This document shows positions 35,849 through 46,612 of a stretch of DNA of 64,000 bases, in pieces (position 1 is the stretch's first letter; every line of letters starts with the position of its first letter). Source of the DNA: Buxus sempervirens (taxonomy: Eukaryota > Streptophyta > Magnoliopsida > Buxales > Buxaceae). Position numbers and translations under genes: made by a program. The DNA lies in NCBI GenBank assembly GCA_947561395.2, contig OX387186.1, forward strand, positions 4,742,835 to 4,806,834, in the 5' to 3' direction. Below the pieces are notes generated by a model that did no database searches, had not been told where the DNA came from, and worked only from the letters and a program-made list of their open reading frames with translations.

Positions 35849-36592
35849 ACCCTTGAAGCAGATTGGAACAGTTGTCATCACGTGATCCCTCATGGGATAT
35901 ATAAGACTATTTCAACCGGTTAGTGACTGTGATCATCTTCTACATGTGACGACATGTTGGGGGCTGGGTGGTTTATTTTCAGCTATGATGGGGTGAAGCT
36001 AACTGGCTCTCTCCTCACCATGGATTGGGGCTTCAATAGTTTTTCCTTCACTCTTTGTTTAAAACTGGCAATTAACACAGAAGAGATAGAGAGAGAGAGA
36101 GAGATGTTTAGAGAGATTGAGGATAACATAATTAGATGAATGGCATGTGGTTTAATTAGTGGAAAGTTGAGTGTAAAGGTCCTTGGTCGGTCGGTTAGGT
36201 AAAGTCCAGTGGAGGTTTGGACATTTTTGTGCTCTTAGGACCAACTGGAAAAGGACTGGTGATTTCGGCTCTTAAAAAAAAGTTGAAAACAATGTGTACT
36301 ACTCCTAACTCATTAATTGTAAAGAGACGATCCACCAATCTATTATATGTTTCTGCTGCTTGAGATGGGGTCTCTCAGCCTACCATTCTCCTTTGAAAGT
36401 GAACTGAATGGGTGTACCTAGAACTTTTGACTCCTCGTTTGACTATTCTTCTATTTTATCTAATCAGATTCAATTAATTTCATAAACACATGCTAATGCC
36501 AACTGCCAACCCAAAAGCCTATTCTAGCACAACCCCATGTTTTGGTTTTTAATATAATTGTGTTAATTTATTTGAGAGGAGAGAATTGAATA

Positions 36593-36630
36593 GAATCGAA
36601 TCGAATCGAATCGGATCGAGTCGAATCGAG
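36593..36630. repeat. (AATCG)n pentanucleotide repeat
   Basis: Successive GAATC/GGATC/GAGTC units form an imperfect pentanucleotide array of seven to eight units, just before a GGT run. Confidence 0.75.
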
Positions 36631-36654
36631 AATGTCGCATGTGTCACCAAATCA

Positions 36655-36677
36655 TGGTGGTGGTGGTGGTGGTGGTG
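36655..36677. repeat. (GGT)n trinucleotide repeat
   Basis: A perfect GGT array of about seven repeats in intergenic sequence. Confidence 0.85.
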
Positions 36678-38016
36678 AGGTGGTGATAGCTAGGCTCTAC
36701 AGCAGAACCACTGCTGATGATATTGATTGATAAGGATGCAAGTTGGAAATGAACTTTTGGGTGTTCAAGTAGATGGCAACCTGTCATTTATCATCCATTT
36801 GAGAAATTAATTAAGAGGTGTAATGTCATCGGCATGCATTATCATCTTTAAGAATGATTATTAGTGATTCTTACACGGAAATTTTGTTTTGTTCTTTCAA
36901 TCTTTGTGTTTTTACACATCAGCTTGATTTTTCAAATAATTAGATGGAAGCCCATCTAACTCATGCGTTAAATCTTGTACAGCAACCCTTCTTCCAGATG
37001 ATCTTGAATTGCATTCCCTTCTGGCTGCAGGTGGTTGGTGGGGGAGGGCCCCTTGCAAAAAAGAAGGATTGGAGTAAGGAAGAAGCAACGAATATACGTT
37101 AATTTTTTTATCAAGTACAAAGGCGTATCCTCTTATACCACCCCATCTTTATAATATTACTTGAATTGTAGATCATTATATGCATGTTCCATGTACTTTT
37201 TGAAGGCTGGGTTTCCTCTCTCTCTCTCTAGATCTCTCTTTCTCTCTGTCTGTGCTTTGTTAGCTAGCTGTTTTTCCAATAAGAGAGTAGGACAAGACGT
37301 ACAGTCACTTTAGGGATTTACATGCAAGCTTTAGGTTTCTTAATGACGAAGAAGTTGGTGGAGAGTGATGCTGATGATATCCTCAGGAATCTTCTTTTTG
37401 GCATTGGATCCCTTCAATCCTCATGCACAAGTGAATCACGTCATATGGATACCGTTCCAAGTTCAAAAGTTGAACCAACGTCTCTTCTCGATTAAGGCTG
37501 CTTCTTTTAAGTTTTTGGAAACTTTGTAGACGTAAGCTACGAATATCTGTCGCTGGGTTTGATGAAAAAGTTAATCATAAAATTCTGCTAATATATAAGC
37601 TTGTATTTATGTCTTAAATTAAGTATACAAGACATATTTCAGGAAGGAGTACTGCATTTAGCCATTAACGAATTAACTCCACATTCTGGTAATGTGTGTA
37701 AATAAATTAAAACAATAAAATTTCTGTTACCAGCTCTATTTGATTGATCCAAAATGGATCGAGCTAATTGGTTTGCAACGAAAACCAAACCATGCTTTGA
37801 GCTTGGTTTATGATACATATATAAGTGATCACCAGACACATGGTTAAAGGCCCTCTCTTTTTTTTCTCCCCTTTTTTGGTAGGGGTTAAAGGCCATGCTT
37901 TGAGCTTGGTTTCATGGACCAATCCTACTTCGCATGGGGCAAAATCTAAGGTCTAAAAATCAAAGATTCTTGGACACTTTTAAGTTTTAAGAGTTGGATA
38001 CGTGTGACAAACTCAC

Positions 38017-38230
38017 GGAATGAAATCGTCGGCCCCCAGCATTCTGCGTAGGCCCTGCAGCCACCATGTGATGCTGCCACATGCAACATCCAAATGGTGG
38101 CTGCATTTTACAAAGTGAAATGTCATTGAAAAATGTGACATTTTACTTTGGAAAATGTGAAATAGCAGCCACCGTTGGATGCTAGCTGTAGGGTCTACCA
38201 CAACATGCAGGCAGCACATGATTTCATCCC
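38017..38230. mobile_element. Mutator-type MITE with long inverted repeats
   Basis: A 214-bp element starts GGAATGAAATC and ends GATTTCATCCC. The arms stay complementary inward for about 65 bp, including GTAGGCCCTGCAGC versus GTAGACCCTACAGC and CATCCAAATGGTGGCTGC versus CATCCAACGGTGGCTGC. The left arm carries a roughly 22-bp extra segment. The centre forms a small AAATGTCA/TGACATTT hairpin. A perfect 9-bp direct repeat CAAACTCAC flanks it at 38008-38016 and 38231-38239. Confidence 0.87.
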
Positions 38231-38664
38231 CAAACTCACCATCCTACATGCATGAACCTTACATTCTTCTATGGGAAAATTATGAAAGCAACCCATAAAA
38301 AAAACTCATTTCCAGAAAAGGGTTATTTTTTAAAAAAAGAATTAAAGTTCAAGGTCACTTTACTATAGCTATGTGTGGGATACATGGGATACCGACGGAG
38401 CCTACCTCTACTTGGAATAAGAGCGCATTGTAAGTAGGATACAAGCTTCCCTACGTGGGACATGAACACATCCTACATGGGACCCGAGCGCATCAAACAT
38501 GGATAAAATGTTTCTTACCTACAAGAAAGTGACATTAATTTTTAAAATTTTTTTTAAAGTGAACTTGTAATTCAATTTTTATTTTTAAGTGACCATCTTC
38601 CAGAAAGAAGATTTTTGATTGACTGCTTATATAAATGCAGGCCAAAAAGTGATTCTTATTCATA

Positions 38665-38960
38665 ATTTTTGTTAGAAATTTAACGGCAACAAAAAAACGA
38701 AATAGAAAACAAAGTAAACAAGAAACACGATTTATGTGGTTCAGTAAGAATGCCTACGTCCATGGATGATAGGGTTCCTTTCCTTATTTGATGAAAAATA
38801 GGGTTACAAAACACACAACCCTCTCCTGGTCGAAAACAATACAGTTTCTCAACATGACTACCAGAAACCCTAATTCTTGGGTTTTATACAAGAGACACCC
38901 AAATTACAAAAATGCCCCTCATACGGTTTCTCAGGGCTCCGCCCCAAACCCCGAGTAGGG
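38665..38960. repeat. Dispersed repeat, copy 3 (best preserved)
   Basis: Contains ACGATTTATGTGGTTCAG, CCTACGTCCATGGATG, AGGGTTACAAAACACACAAC, a GAAACCCTAATTC block and AAAATGCCCCTC in order. It matches the ordered motifs at 8.9 and 27.0 kb. It is followed by a G/C-rich segment GGGCTCCGCCCCAAACCCCG near 38934. Likely a retroelement LTR or leader remnant. Confidence 0.5.
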
Positions 38961-39741
38961 GGGGCCAGCGCCCAGCGAGTTCACCGTGGAGCTCGACCTG
39001 TGAAAGCTGAGGCTAAGTGTACAGTATGGCCCATATCTAAATTTTGACTTAATTCAAATCACATACACAACAATTTTCCTTTCATCTATTACAAGTATAA
39101 TAAAGCCATTAGGCTCTATAATCATATCGTATCGTATCATTAGAGGCCCAATACAAATATTAAAATATACCCGTACGTATAAGTTTCCAATACTTCAACC
39201 ACACAGGACAAACAGATCTTCCACCCTTCACAGTTGAACAAACAGATCTCTGTGGGAGGGGCTCCAACTGATTTCAAAGTCCGAATATCTGCGTGTGAGG
39301 GGCTCCAACTGATTTCAAAGTGGGCAACCGGGGCTCGGTACGATTCTGGCTATAGGCCCAGCATGGCACGAGCCCTTTGGACTGGGGCTTTCTCTTCCAT
39401 TGATGGGAAATAGAAAAGTCGGGCTTTATCCACTAATCAAAAACTTGTTTGTCAACGAATCATTAATGGATTGGTCAGAGAAACCTGATCAAGGTATCAT
39501 TCCGATGATCATTACCAAAAAAAAAAAGTATCATTCCGATGATGATCACACAAGCGAGCGAAGCTGCAGATCCATTCCGGTGGTTTAAAATAATGTCTGA
39601 AGTGGAGTCAATGGTGAAAATGATGCTCGGATATTCCCCAGATTATCGGACAATTGCCACTCTTGTCCTGCGTAACATAAAGAAGAAGCTCTACCTCTGC
39701 TCTGTGTCTTCACTCTTTGGACCCCCGACCCTTGCAAATCA

Positions 39742-41048
39742 ATGGATCAGATACAGCACAAGTACATCGACATAAGAGGATTAAAGCTTCACATCGCCGA
39801 GATAGGAGCTGGTTCAAATCTTCACTAAATAAGTTGAAATTTTTCTCTACCCTTTATTTGTTTTTCCCAATCTGAGACAGTTTGTTTTTTCTTACATGTA
39901 GGTCCTTCGGTTGTAGTATTCTTACATGGGTTTCCAGAGATATGGTATTCATGGCGGCACCAGATGATCGCAGTAGCCAATGCTGGTTTCCGGGCAATCG
40001 CACCCGACTTTCGCGGTTATGGATTATCTGAGAAGCCCCCGGAGCCAGATAAGACAACGTTCAATGATCTCTGCGAAGACACCCTTGCCATCCTCGACTA
40101 CTTCCAGATCCCTAAGGTTGTATTCAGCTTATCAGTGAACAACACCTTAATTACTAGCTTCAAAGCTTGTTTAACACTTCGGATATTCGCAGCTTTTGCT
40201 AATGAAATCTAGGGCTTTTATATTAGGACAGGCGTTCCTAGTTGGGAAAGATTTCGGAGCCTGGCCTGTGTATTTGTTTGCCCTTCTCCAACCTGCAAGA
40301 GTGTCTGGAGTTATAACAATGGGTGTGCCATTTCGTGTGCCCAGGTCCGGTGCTTATAATGATTTTCCCAAGGGTTTTTATGTTCGGAGGTGGAAGGTAC
40401 TGCAATTTTCATCTCTATTGAGTTTTGACTTTGTTTGCTGTAAATTCATTATTTTGTTCCTCTTTACAGGAACCTGGACGAGCAGAAGCAGATTTTGGGC
40501 GCTTTGACGTTAAGACAGTAGTGAAGAACATCTATATTCTCTTTTCCGGAAGCGAGCTTCCTGTAGCAGATGATGACAAGGAGATCATGGACTTGGTAGA
40601 CCCATCAAGTCCTCTGCCTCCCTGGTTCACTGAAGAAGATCTCACTACCTACGCTAATTTGTACGAACATTCTGGGTTCAGAACACCATTGCAAGTACCT
40701 TATAGGTAAGAGTAGCAAATTTCTCAACTTGCGGATGGACATGATGATTTAGCACACATGAAAACATTAAACATGCCTACTTGGTTTCTGGGCTGATGCA
40801 GAGTGCTACATCAGGAACTTCCCGTGAAGGACCTGAAAGTTCATGTTCCGGCGCTGCTGATCATGGGCTGTAAGGATTATATCCTCAAATTTCCAGGGAT
40901 GGAAGAATACATTACAAGCGGAAAGGTGAGAGAATACGTCCCTGATTTGGAGGTCAAGTTCTTGCCTGATGGATCCCATTTCATCCAGGAGCAATTCCCA
41001 GAACAGGTGAATCAGTTGATGATCACCTTTTTTAATAACAATGGTTAA
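39742..41048 (+). CDS. Soluble epoxide hydrolase (alpha/beta-hydrolase fold)
   Basis: Five exons (39742-39811, 39902-40116, 40232-40396, 40470-40705, 40802-41048) encode 310 residues, the normal length for plant soluble epoxide hydrolases. These enzymes open epoxides of fatty acids to diols, in cutin and oxylipin metabolism and detoxification. Visible features are the oxyanion motif HGFPEIWYSWRHQM (from residue 32), DFRGYGLSEKP, the nucleophile elbow VGKDFGAW with Asp79, the lid region PPWFTEEDLTTYANLY, and the C-terminal ALLIMGCKDY and DGSHFIQEQFPEQVN with catalytic His288; the acid is probably Asp231. The elbow reads GKDFGA rather than the common GHDWGA. There is no N-terminal phosphatase domain and no signal peptide, so a cytosolic location is likely. 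Exon 1 begins at the only ATG that gives the family N-terminus (MDQIQHKYIDIRGLKLH). Confidence 0.93.
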
Positions 41049-41922
41049 TCACCTTCCTACCCCATGCACATATTAAGGGATAATATTTGAAACTGAGTGA
41101 CCTGAATGTACGCAGATGCTTCTGAACATCATTTATTGTATTGACTATTGAGAAATCATGGCAAAGGAAACACTATTAATCTGTGTAATTCATAAAGCCA
41201 CCATTCACAGTATTTTGAATCCTATCAATTTTCATGTTTATCAATGGTCGTCCAGAGCTTGCTGTCACTTGGTGTGATGATAAAAACCTTAAGGTAAGCA
41301 CAAAAGCACAAGTTCAAGTCTAGACATAGCCACTTTGTGCAAAAATTATAATTTGAGCCTATTGTCTGCCCAGATTCTTCAGACCTTGCTTTGACAGGAC
41401 CTGCACCAGGTTTCAGTTCTTTTTGACATTACAATTAATGAAAGCCATTGGCCATTAGGCACGAATTAAACAAGATTGTCTGGCAACATTCACAAAAAGG
41501 TAACTGATATTCTGCTTAATTGTTCTTTAGGATCTGTTTCCACCGGTAGTCCATGCTATAAGATAAAGCACGGTCACCATTCAAAACATAAGAAAAACCA
41601 AACTAAAGATTGAAGAGCAGTGAACACTTCATGTGATGTTACATCCAGGCCCAGGCAATCAATACAGAAACACAAAATCATCATAAACTTTCCCCTCAGA
41701 GTTAAACCTATACTTCGTGAAATTTGATATAATTTCTCACAAGCACCTTTCACATAAGATTAATAAAAGCTAAAACTGGCAATGAAAACAAAATTTCTAA
41801 CACATCACTAAACTGTACAATCTATAGAAGCCATGCTACTGATGTTTTATTCTTATGTGGCATCCATGAAAACTGAATTCCTGTCCATACTTGTAGTTCC
41901 TCTTTGCTTATGTATATAAAAG
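41049..41922. other. Tail-to-tail spacer between epoxide hydrolase and LanC-like genes
   Basis: This 0.87-kb interval holds the two converging 3' UTRs and a SINE-like sequence at 41250-41420. No ORF of interest is seen. Confidence 0.6.
41250..41420 (+). mobile_element. Candidate tRNA-derived SINE or similar repeat
   Basis: TTGGTGTGATGATAAAAACC resembles a pol III A-box region, followed about 35 bp on by CAAGTTCAAGTCTAGAC, resembling a B box. The downstream body (AGCCACTTTGTGCA, GTCTGCCCAGATTC) resembles repeat sequences I recall from other dicots. No target duplication was found. Confidence 0.35.
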
Positions 41923-43981
41923 TTAAAGTTCATATGCTGGGAACCTGGCATCAGAAGGAGTGATCATGTCTAGGAGAAGATAAGCCATACCTCCAATTCC
42001 TTCAAACAGTGAGGAGGGACGATCACCAGCATGCATCTTCCCTTCCGATATAAGCTTTTGAGCTCTATCAAGTAAAAAGCATGCAAAAGCATTGGCTCTG
42101 TACAAGTGCTCAACATTACCTGTCAGTCGGTAAAGTGACAGGAACACATAGGCATTGCCACTTATCCCATGGCAAATTCCAACTCGCTTTAGCAGTCCTC
42201 TGTTCCAGACTACCTCTCCAGCTTCCCCAGCTGCTTTAAGAAACTCCTCGGTTCCAAAAACCTGTCCACATTATTTACACAAATTGTAATCAATGCTGTT
42301 TCAGGAAAAACAGTAAAAAAAATTCCCAAAACAAGAGATTCAATGAGATCAAGGGAGTAGAGGGGAAATCTGGGAATATTTGCACAAACATGACTACATG
42401 GGATCTAGGATCAGCTATGGCAATTGATGTATGCACAACACAACCCTGAGCAATTTCATTATGCAAAGCACGTGTGAAGAATGAAAAGAAGAACAGTCCA
42501 TATGGTTCACAAAATGATTGTCCAACACATTCAGTTCTCATTATACTAGCACATACAACACTATCTTAGCATTCAGCAAATAAGTCATTTTGATTCCATG
42601 AAATATCTGGTATTTGGGAGGAATATCCATGGATTCCCCGTTATTAGGTGCTCATAACTATTTTCCAGCAACCTGGGGACCATCATAAAGATTACCTCAG
42701 TAGCTTTGACAAGGGTGAGGGCAACCCCAGGGGCTCCATGACACCAGTGCACAAGACGGTCGTAATCGCTTCCTTCACTTGAGGGGTAATTTCCACTAGG
42801 AAAACGATTCTTAATCATATAACGAAGAGTTCCCTTAACATCCTCCTGCTCGTCCGGTTTCAGTTCCATGTGCATCAAAACATGCATAATCCCTGCCAAT
42901 CCATGGGCAGCACCCCAGTACTTCTTACCATGCCATTCATACATCAATGGACACCTTCCCTTGTTGGACAGTCGTCTTCCTTCCTTAATAATCTCATTCA
43001 CAACAGCATCCTACATGATTAGCACCCCCCAAATGTTCATATCAAATCCACCCATTTGACCCTCCAATGAAAACAGATTAGAACTCAACTGATATCACAC
43101 AGAGAAAAGAGAGACTTACAGTGCAGGTGGAAGGAATTGTTCCTTTACCAATGTGCTTGTCTAAGAACAAACAGGCCCATAAAAACCCTGCTCTCCCGTA
43201 CAGTAACTCATGAGGAATATCTCTAGGAAGCTTAATCTGCCCAAAGCAGTTCATTTATCAATACCAACGAATTCAAATCAAAATTGAAGATTATTTCCAC
43301 TTCCTTTTTCCTTAATACAAATTAATAAACACAACTAAAGCTACCTTCTTAAACTGGGTGAGATAGTGATTAAGCAAACGTTCATCACCGGTCAACTTTG
43401 CTGCAACAGCACCAACAGCACACACACCAGCTCGCCCACATATAAATGTCACATGCCTAGCGTCCACAAGTTAGAAGAAACCCTAATTGAGCTTATTATC
43501 TTTACACACGGTGGCTAAGAGGTAAGAGAGACAAGAGAGTACCCTGAACCGCTAGAAGCAGAATCACATGCCTTGACAATCTCGGAACAGAGATTGAGAT
43601 CATTTCGGTCCTTAGTGACTTGGTAGGCTTTTAAGAGCAAGAAAGCAGTTCCAAGCGCGCCTGTGTAGAGAGTAAAATCCTTCACGCGTCGTCCACCATG
43701 TCCCCAAGTCTCCATCACAACCTGAAACAGTCACAAAAACACATGATGGTGTAGAAAATGATATCAACACCATCATGGAAGGAGGCAACAATCACGACGT
43801 TTCTTCCTCTGAGTACCGTTTCCTTTAGCTCAAGAGCTGCTCGCTTAAATTTCTCTGAGACTGTTGGGTAGGGCAGAGAGAGGAGCTTCAAGAGTGAATC
43901 TCCAGCGCCTTCAGCAACAGCTTCCTCTGTAGTTTCCGCCATGAAATCCGGCATTTCGTTGGGGAAGAAACGATCCGCCAT
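41923..43981 (-). CDS. LanC-like protein (GCR2/GCL family)
   Basis: Six exons on the minus strand (43981-43817, 43721-43543, 43456-43345, 43236-43120, 43010-42696, 42261-41923) encode 408 residues, like Arabidopsis GCR2 and GCL proteins. The family has a double seven-helix barrel related to lanthionine cyclases. Zinc ligands are visible as Cys281 in HWCHGAPG and Cys326-His327 in GICHGISG. Other conserved blocks are KDFTLYTGALGTAFLLLKAY, LYGRAGFLWACLFL, YEWHGKKYWGAAHGLAGIM, NRFPSGNYPSSEG and the C-terminal SLFEGIGGMAYLLLDM. GCR2 was once proposed as an ABA-binding GPCR; that is disputed, and eukaryotic LanC-like proteins are now linked to glutathione adduct formation on dehydrated residues. 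The start is the first ATG (MADRFFPNEM). It converges on the epoxide hydrolase gene. Confidence 0.95.
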
Positions 43982-44800
43982 CTCCCACTTTCTCAAATCC
44001 GCGGATTTCGACTGGATTTTGTCGAAAAACGAACTGTGTACTCCCCTTCAGTTAGCAGTTGACCCTCGCTGAAGACAAGGCCCCTCGAATAACCTGGAGA
44101 GAGAAAACATGCGGTGGAAAGAAAGTGAGAATGACAAAAACGACATTCAAGTAAACCTCGTTTTCGACGATAAGCGGGGCCAAACTTGACATTTCACACG
44201 GATCGCGGACTTGGCGCGTTGTCGCCAAGCAACGTGCTAAACCGACGAGATGCAGACGAGGAAGACTGGGCTTGGAGCTACATCGTCAAGGTCAACAGAA
44301 CTTCGGCCTTTAAAAGGGAACCCAGACCGAACCCAAATCCAATCTATCGGTCTCTGTCGGACTGGGCTGCCCCGTCACAAGCAATTCAATATAATATGCC
44401 GTAATTTTTTTCCGGCATTTATTTAATCTGCCATGTGCAGGAAAAATTGCAGCAAATTTTCATCCATCTTTTTGACTCTAAGCAACATTGCCTACCCGAT
44501 CATGCTGGTTCAACAACAGATCATGACCCGCCTACCTTGAACGGCTTTGTATTAATTCTTTGTTTGGTATAACTGTTTGTCGACAGCCTTGTAAACAAAT
44601 TATTCCTTTATAATATCATTTCACTTTAAGTATTCCTAGTCAAGTAATTGCAAAAAATACTAAATTTTTAAGAGTAAATGTGCTAAATGCTAACCAAACC
44701 ACTAGCTTTCCCTTGGAATTCATTCCAAGCCCTCAACTCGTTCCAAGCCTCTGGAATGCATTCCCAAAATGAACGGCAAACAGGCCTTGGTATCTTTTTG

Positions 44801-45700
44801 TTTTGAAACTAAGTAGGATTTTTAGATAAGAATTGTCAACGGCGATATGGTCATTCTCAATTTGATCTCATTTGGAACTCAAAGATAGATAGGAATCCTT
44901 GTAGTTGGCTACAAACTCTAATTTGGTTGACAATACTCCATAAATGAATTAGCGTCTTTTGACTTTTGAAACTGGGTAGGTTTTGAGATAAGAGTTTGCA
45001 ACACTGCCCATATTTAAGTCTTAGATATGAACAAAAATCGTCTGTATCCAATTTAGCATGCACCCGTGCAGCAACCATTTGTGATTGGTCCATCCTACTT
45101 AAAAAAAAAAAAAGCATTTTTCTCTCTTGAAATGATTGAATGCACCAATCACAATGAATGTGTGCATGGGTGTATGAGAAACCAGGCACAGACGATACAT
45201 GCTCTACTCTTTGGATATAAGCATTCTCTATTTTGTTTCAATTTTGAAATTTCAAAATAAGACTCCTCAAATTTGCCTACAAGCCCTAATTTGATTGGCA
45301 ATATTCTATAATCAATCAGTCATTGACTTTTTTGAAACTAAGTAGAGTTTTGAGATGAGAGTTCACACAACATTGTTTCTATCTAAGCTTTTGACATAAA
45401 GAGTCTCAATTTGTTCCCATTTCAGTTGGAGTACCTAAGAGTTCTCAAAGTTGCTCACAACCTATAGCTTGAGTGACAATACTATGTGATAAATTAGCAG
45501 ATTTTTACTTCTTAAACTTAGTATGGTTTTGAGATAGAACTTCCCAATGTTGTCTCTCTCTAAGCTTCCAATATAGGCATTTTCAATTTATTCCCATTTG
45601 GAAGTCAAAGATAAGAGTCTTGGAAGTTTCCTTTTTAACTGGTTGACAATACTCTATAATAAATTAATATATATTTGACTTTTAAACAAGATTTTGTAAT
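44801..45700. repeat. Satellite-like tandem array, unit about 163-185 bp
   Basis: Diverged units begin near 44801, 44964, 45330, 45509 and 45679 (last truncated). Each starts with TTTTGAAACTAAGTAGG-like sequence, followed by TTTTGAGATAAGAGTT, TCTAAGCTTTTGATATAAGC, TCTCAATTTGTTCCCATTTG, GGTTGACAATACTCTATAAT and AAATTAGCATTTTTGAC. The second unit is 366 bp only because of an inserted MITE; without it the unit is about 185 bp. Confidence 0.85.
45033..45213. mobile_element. MITE inserted in a tandem-repeat unit
   Basis: Inverted arms ATCGTCTGT (45037) and ACAGACGAT (ending 45196) continue inward as CATGCACCCGTGCAGCAACC / GTGTGCATGGGTGTATG and TTGTGATTGGTCC / CACCAATCACAA, around an A-rich centre. 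It is flanked by GATATGAAC and GATATAAGC, an imperfect 9-bp target duplication. Outer limits are uncertain by a few bases. Confidence 0.75.
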
Positions 45701-46392
45701 ATTATTATTATAAAAAATTATAATTATATATTTAAAATTATATTTAATATTATGAATGGTTGATAAAATTATATTTAATATATTTAATATTATGGATGGT
45801 TGATGCTAACGAGATATCTTTAAAGTTATAGCGGATACAAAAATATAGAAACAAATACAAACGAGTGGAAACGCACCTCACGCTTGGCCTTGATTGAGTT
45901 CCTGAGCTCACTCGCGGCTCAACCAAGTGAACGAATCAGCGGAAGCCGTACGGGTTCTCCGCGTCTGGGATACGACGTACGACAAACGATTGATGGCCCA
46001 GTCGTCAGCCGCGGGTGACCTTAGCGCTCATGTATATTCCCTACGACATAGCTTAGTCGACTATTATCCTTTTTCGTCATTCTAATTATACGATTTCTGA
46101 CCTTTCCCTTTTCTTGATATTTCGTTCATCAACTTGGAAAGCTTGGACTTTTTAGGGTTTCTGTTCCTCTCGCCAAGCTTTAAACCCCATTAACCAAAAA
46201 CCAAAAGGCTGATCCGATCATCAGCCAAATTGATCGGTCGATCTGTCAGTCTCCGTTGCCGACTTGCCGTGGATCGTGGTAGCGGACATAAAATTTCAGA
46301 AACACAAGGCAAAAAACACAAAACCCTCCCGGTCAAATAGTTAATAGTGGTGGATATTGGGAGTTACGGATCACCGAAACACGCAAAACCCT

Positions 46393-46413
46393 ATGAAATC
46401 AACACGAATCTAA
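46393..46413 (+). CDS. CPL1 leader uORF 1 (6 aa)
   Basis: ATG to TAA with six sense codons, 200 bp before the CPL1 start. It is a uORF only if included in the mRNA. Confidence 0.3.
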   Translation: MKSTRI

Positions 46414-46420
46414 AGGACCC

Positions 46421-46471
46421 ATGACGATTTCATCTGTGAAAGACGACAAAACCCTATTTTCGAATTCTTGA
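46421..46471 (+). CDS. CPL1 leader uORF 2 (16 aa)
   Basis: ATG to TGA encoding MTISSVKDDKTLFSNS, upstream of the CPL1 start and in a different frame from it. No known conserved peptide recognised. Confidence 0.3.
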   Translation: MTISSVKDDKTLFSNS

Positions 46472-46493
46472 AAGAACCCATATTTTTCCTCTA

Positions 46494-46610
46494 ATGTTGA
46501 ATCAGGAACTTCGGTTCATACCGGACGGAAGGACCATCTACGGGAAAATATCAGTATACGGAGGAGGGATTTTGGGTTTGGAGCAAAATTTTTTTCTGGA
46601 TCTGTTTTAA
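46494..46610 (+). CDS. CPL1 leader uORF 3 (38 aa)
   Basis: ATG to TAA encoding 38 residues (starting MLNQELRFIPDGRTIYGK), ending two bases before the CPL1 ATG at 46613. The spacing would leave little room for reinitiation at that ATG. Unknown conservation. Confidence 0.35.
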   Translation: MLNQELRFIPDGRTIYGKISVYGGGILGLEQNFFLDLF

Positions 46611-46612
46611 AA

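Larger units (their letters stand above)
34915..39741. other. Intergenic between divergent Dof and epoxide hydrolase genes
   Basis: About 4.8 kb. The first 450 bp are Dof leader and promoter. Beyond that the sequence contains GGT and AATCG microsatellites, GA/CT runs near 36091 and 37217, a MITE (38017-38230), a dispersed repeat (38665-38960) and, near 39250-39322, a duplicated GGGGCTCCAACTGATTTC block. No ORF in the interval resembles a known protein. Confidence 0.6.
43982..46612. other. Intergenic between divergent LanC-like and CPL1 genes
   Basis: The first few hundred bases are the LanC-like promoter. The middle is a tandem array (44801-45700) with a nested MITE. It is followed by an AT-rich segment with two copies of ATATTTAATATTATGGATGGTTGAT-like sequence near 45740-45800, and then about 0.7 kb of CPL1 promoter and leader containing uORFs. 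No gene is supported here. Confidence 0.65.
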
